A program made the translations under genes and the position numbers. A stretch of 64,000 nt of DNA from Marthasterias glacialis (lineage: Eukaryota; Echinodermata; Asteroidea; Forcipulatida; Asteriidae): positions 23,363,347 to 23,427,346 of the forward strand of contig OU452229.1 of assembly GCA_911728455.2 (NCBI GenBank), given 5' to 3'. Under the pieces are notes generated by a model. It was not told where the DNA came from, did no database searches, and saw nothing but the letters and a program-made list of their open reading frames with translations. Every line of letters starts with the position of its first letter. Position 1 is the stretch's first letter. Below, piece after piece: positions 62,076 through 64,000 of this stretch.

Positions 62076-64000
62076 CATAGACAATGCATAGTGCTCAGGA
62101 CCATTGTACCAGTGCATGATGGGTCGTAATAACGATCGCAAGAGGTGGTCGACGAGTGAGTGGGCGTTGCCTGGCCACACCCCTTCGAGACAACGAGAAC
62201 GAGTGGAACATCTGCATACAGCTGAGAGAGTATATATAACAAAAGCATTGATAATGTAAACAGTAATATAGCTCCTAAAGCGTTGGGTGGATTTTGATGA
62301 AAGAAACGTCTCTTCATGAGGAGAATATTATAAAAAAATCACCGGCCGGAATATTTTAATTATCACTACGGGTACTCAGTAGTGAGTTGACATAGCTGCT
62401 AAATCGTTACATGTATAGAATAGCATGTATCACCTTACTGAAATTTTTATTATATGCCTTTTTTCATTTATTAATTTTTGTTTTTGCTTTTTAGTGTATA
62501 TGTGTTTGTATAGAGCATTTGGTTGTATTTATTACGCTTTTATTAAGTTAAACATGTGATGCAATTTGATGATATGCGTGGGGGAAAGTTGAGATTGGGA
62601 GACCACGCTCGTGGTTCGACATGAGAGGTGTGTCAGAAAGCCAGCTTTTGTTTCTCGGGATGGGATTCTGGGTTGATTAGGAACATGTTTAGTTGAACGA
62701 TTCAAATCAATTCACTTCATTTACTTCCACTCATAAATCTTAATAATACAGGGAGAATGTAAAAAAAAAATTCTCCCTACCCTCCCCCCCCCATATACCC
62801 TTCCATATTTGGATAAGATTGGTAAGTCAGTCACAACGACAAGAAATTATATTTGGGCCTGCAGAAGCATCTTCTACAAAATGGGACCCTGTCTTGGATA
62901 GGATTTAGGGCCAGAAGAGTTTAAGAATAGTTCATACAAAGCCAGTCTTGGAAGACGTGCGTGACAAAACAATGTTCATTACCAGATACCTAAAGAAATT
63001 TAAGAAGAAGAAAAAAATTAAGACGACTCCTCTGTAGAAAAACGAAACTGCAAACTAAACCGAGGTTTGTTTGTGTTTATATTAATGTTTGCGTTTCTTG
63101 TACCTGTTTGGAGAAAACGCAATCCGAAAAGTTGAAAAAAGTTGACTGAAATTCTTTATCACATCTCATGGGATATGCTGCGTCAAATAGAATGAACTGA
63201 CCAGTTAATTTGAAGAACAAAAAGATTGCAAAAATGAGGAATTTCATTAAAGAAATTCCAGAATCTTTATTTCATTTGTAAAAAGGAAATTTATTGGTGT
63301 TGAGAAACCATGGTTCAAGGTGACTATTTTGAAGTCTTTTGCAAAATGCAAAACTTTAACTGAAGCCTGCTGAGCAGTTAAAAAAGAAGCAAAATCTTCT
63401 TAAAAGCGATGACTTTTTTCGACTCTAATCAATCCAGAACAGTACGGGGTGAAGAAAAAAAGTTAAAATATGCTGTTTTTATCAGAATATGTTATCATGG
63501 AATATTTAATTGTTTGAGATTGCTTCAAAAACAGGAGAAAATCAGGTGTTTTAATTTATAAACCAGGGAATGAAACCATACCTCAGTTCAAATATTTATA
63601 ATAACAATGTGAATAAAAATATACATCAATCGAATTGGAAAGGAAGTCTATCTTTACCATTGGATCATTGACTTATCCTGGAAAATGGTTTTCTAAAGAG
63701 TGTTAATGATCCTAATAAATACAACGTCAAACGATTTAGAATTTTTGGAAAATGTTCTGTGTCGTGGGACATTTTGTGACGATCTAGAAAAGTTTCAGAC
63801 AAATCTTGTTCGGCTTGGGCAGTGGCTATGGCTGAATCACTGAAAAGGCCTACTCTTCAACATTGTTGCTGCTGCCAGCAGCCATAGTGTAGCCAAAGCC
63901 GAGTATCACAGCCAACAGCCATAGCCAGACTTGCTGGATTCGGACACAGGCTTATTTTCAAAATCAAACATTTTCTCTGAAAGTGAGAATTTATTTTAAA
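62076..64000. other. Downstream region, no gene seen
   Basis: AT-rich sequence, either long 3'UTR or intergenic. There is no coding signal. Further AATAAA hexamers occur at about 63610 and 63715. A hairpin element sits at about 63808-63905. Confidence 0.6.
63808..63905. repeat. Inverted repeat, GGCTATGGCTG type
   Basis: TCGGCTTGGGCAGTGGCTAT with GGCTG faces CAGCCATAGTGTAGCCAAAG with CCGA. A small hairpin element in downstream sequence. Confidence 0.5.

Noticed and set aside
62600..64000. Start of a second gene
   Set aside because: No coding exons, splice pattern or promoter elements could be supported.
1..64000. CRISPR arrays, bacterial operons or prophage
   Set aside because: Spliced exons, SINEs and MITEs show the DNA is animal-like. 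No regularly spaced repeats with unique spacers exist; the tandem arrays have no spacers of constant length.

Overview
This window is eukaryotic genomic DNA that is AT-rich, intron-rich and full of repeats. Almost all of it is occupied by one plus-strand gene. I reconstructed 18 coding exons from 3526 to 61956 by matching splice sites, intron phases and protein homology. All 17 junctions keep the reading frame. The product is a type I membrane receptor with four Ig domains, five fibronectin type III domains, one membrane helix and a long cytoplasmic tail. This is the layout of protogenin/IGDCC4 in the DCC-neogenin superfamily; DCC and neogenin have six FN3 domains and IGDCC3 has two. About 1,272 residues lie in the window. 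The exon or exons for the 5'UTR, start codon and signal peptide are not here and probably lie upstream.

The family, the many TACATGTA-type palindromes and the dense tRNA-derived SINEs and hairpin MITEs suggest a marine deuterostome invertebrate. An echinoderm, perhaps a sea star, is my best guess. That is an inference and no database was used.

Layout: 1-3525 is intron or upstream sequence. Ig1 is 3526-3816. A 24-kb intron packed with repeats follows. Ig2 is split over 27921-28068 and 29224-29498; the second of these exons also begins Ig3. Ig3 ends in 36019-36177 and Ig4 is 36550-36834. FN3-1 is 37907-38041 plus 38405-38563. FN3-2 is 39562-39861. FN3-3 is 45427-45618 plus 55991-56089, across a 10-kb intron. 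FN3-4 is 56706-56880 plus 57511-57647. FN3-5 is 58236-58406 plus 59226-59363. The membrane exon is 59600-59699 and the tail exons are 60390-60585, 60884-61090 and 61306-61956. A polyadenylation signal with a GU-rich downstream element lies at about 62035. Nothing coding is visible after that.

The introns hold several repeat families: a Ser/Leu-tRNA-like SINE, a second tRNA-like SINE, a third element with a B-box, a decayed non-LTR retrotransposon 3' end, at least eight hairpin/TIR (MITE-like) families, tandem arrays and long homopolymers. The most notable points are a possible alternative terminal exon just after the membrane exon, a C-terminal PDZ-ligand-like tail, a (TTG)9 microsatellite serving as a 3' splice-site tract, a perfect CTCF-type motif in the giant intron, CTCF-like motifs inside MITE ends, and a long palindrome built from GATCG-rich tandem units.
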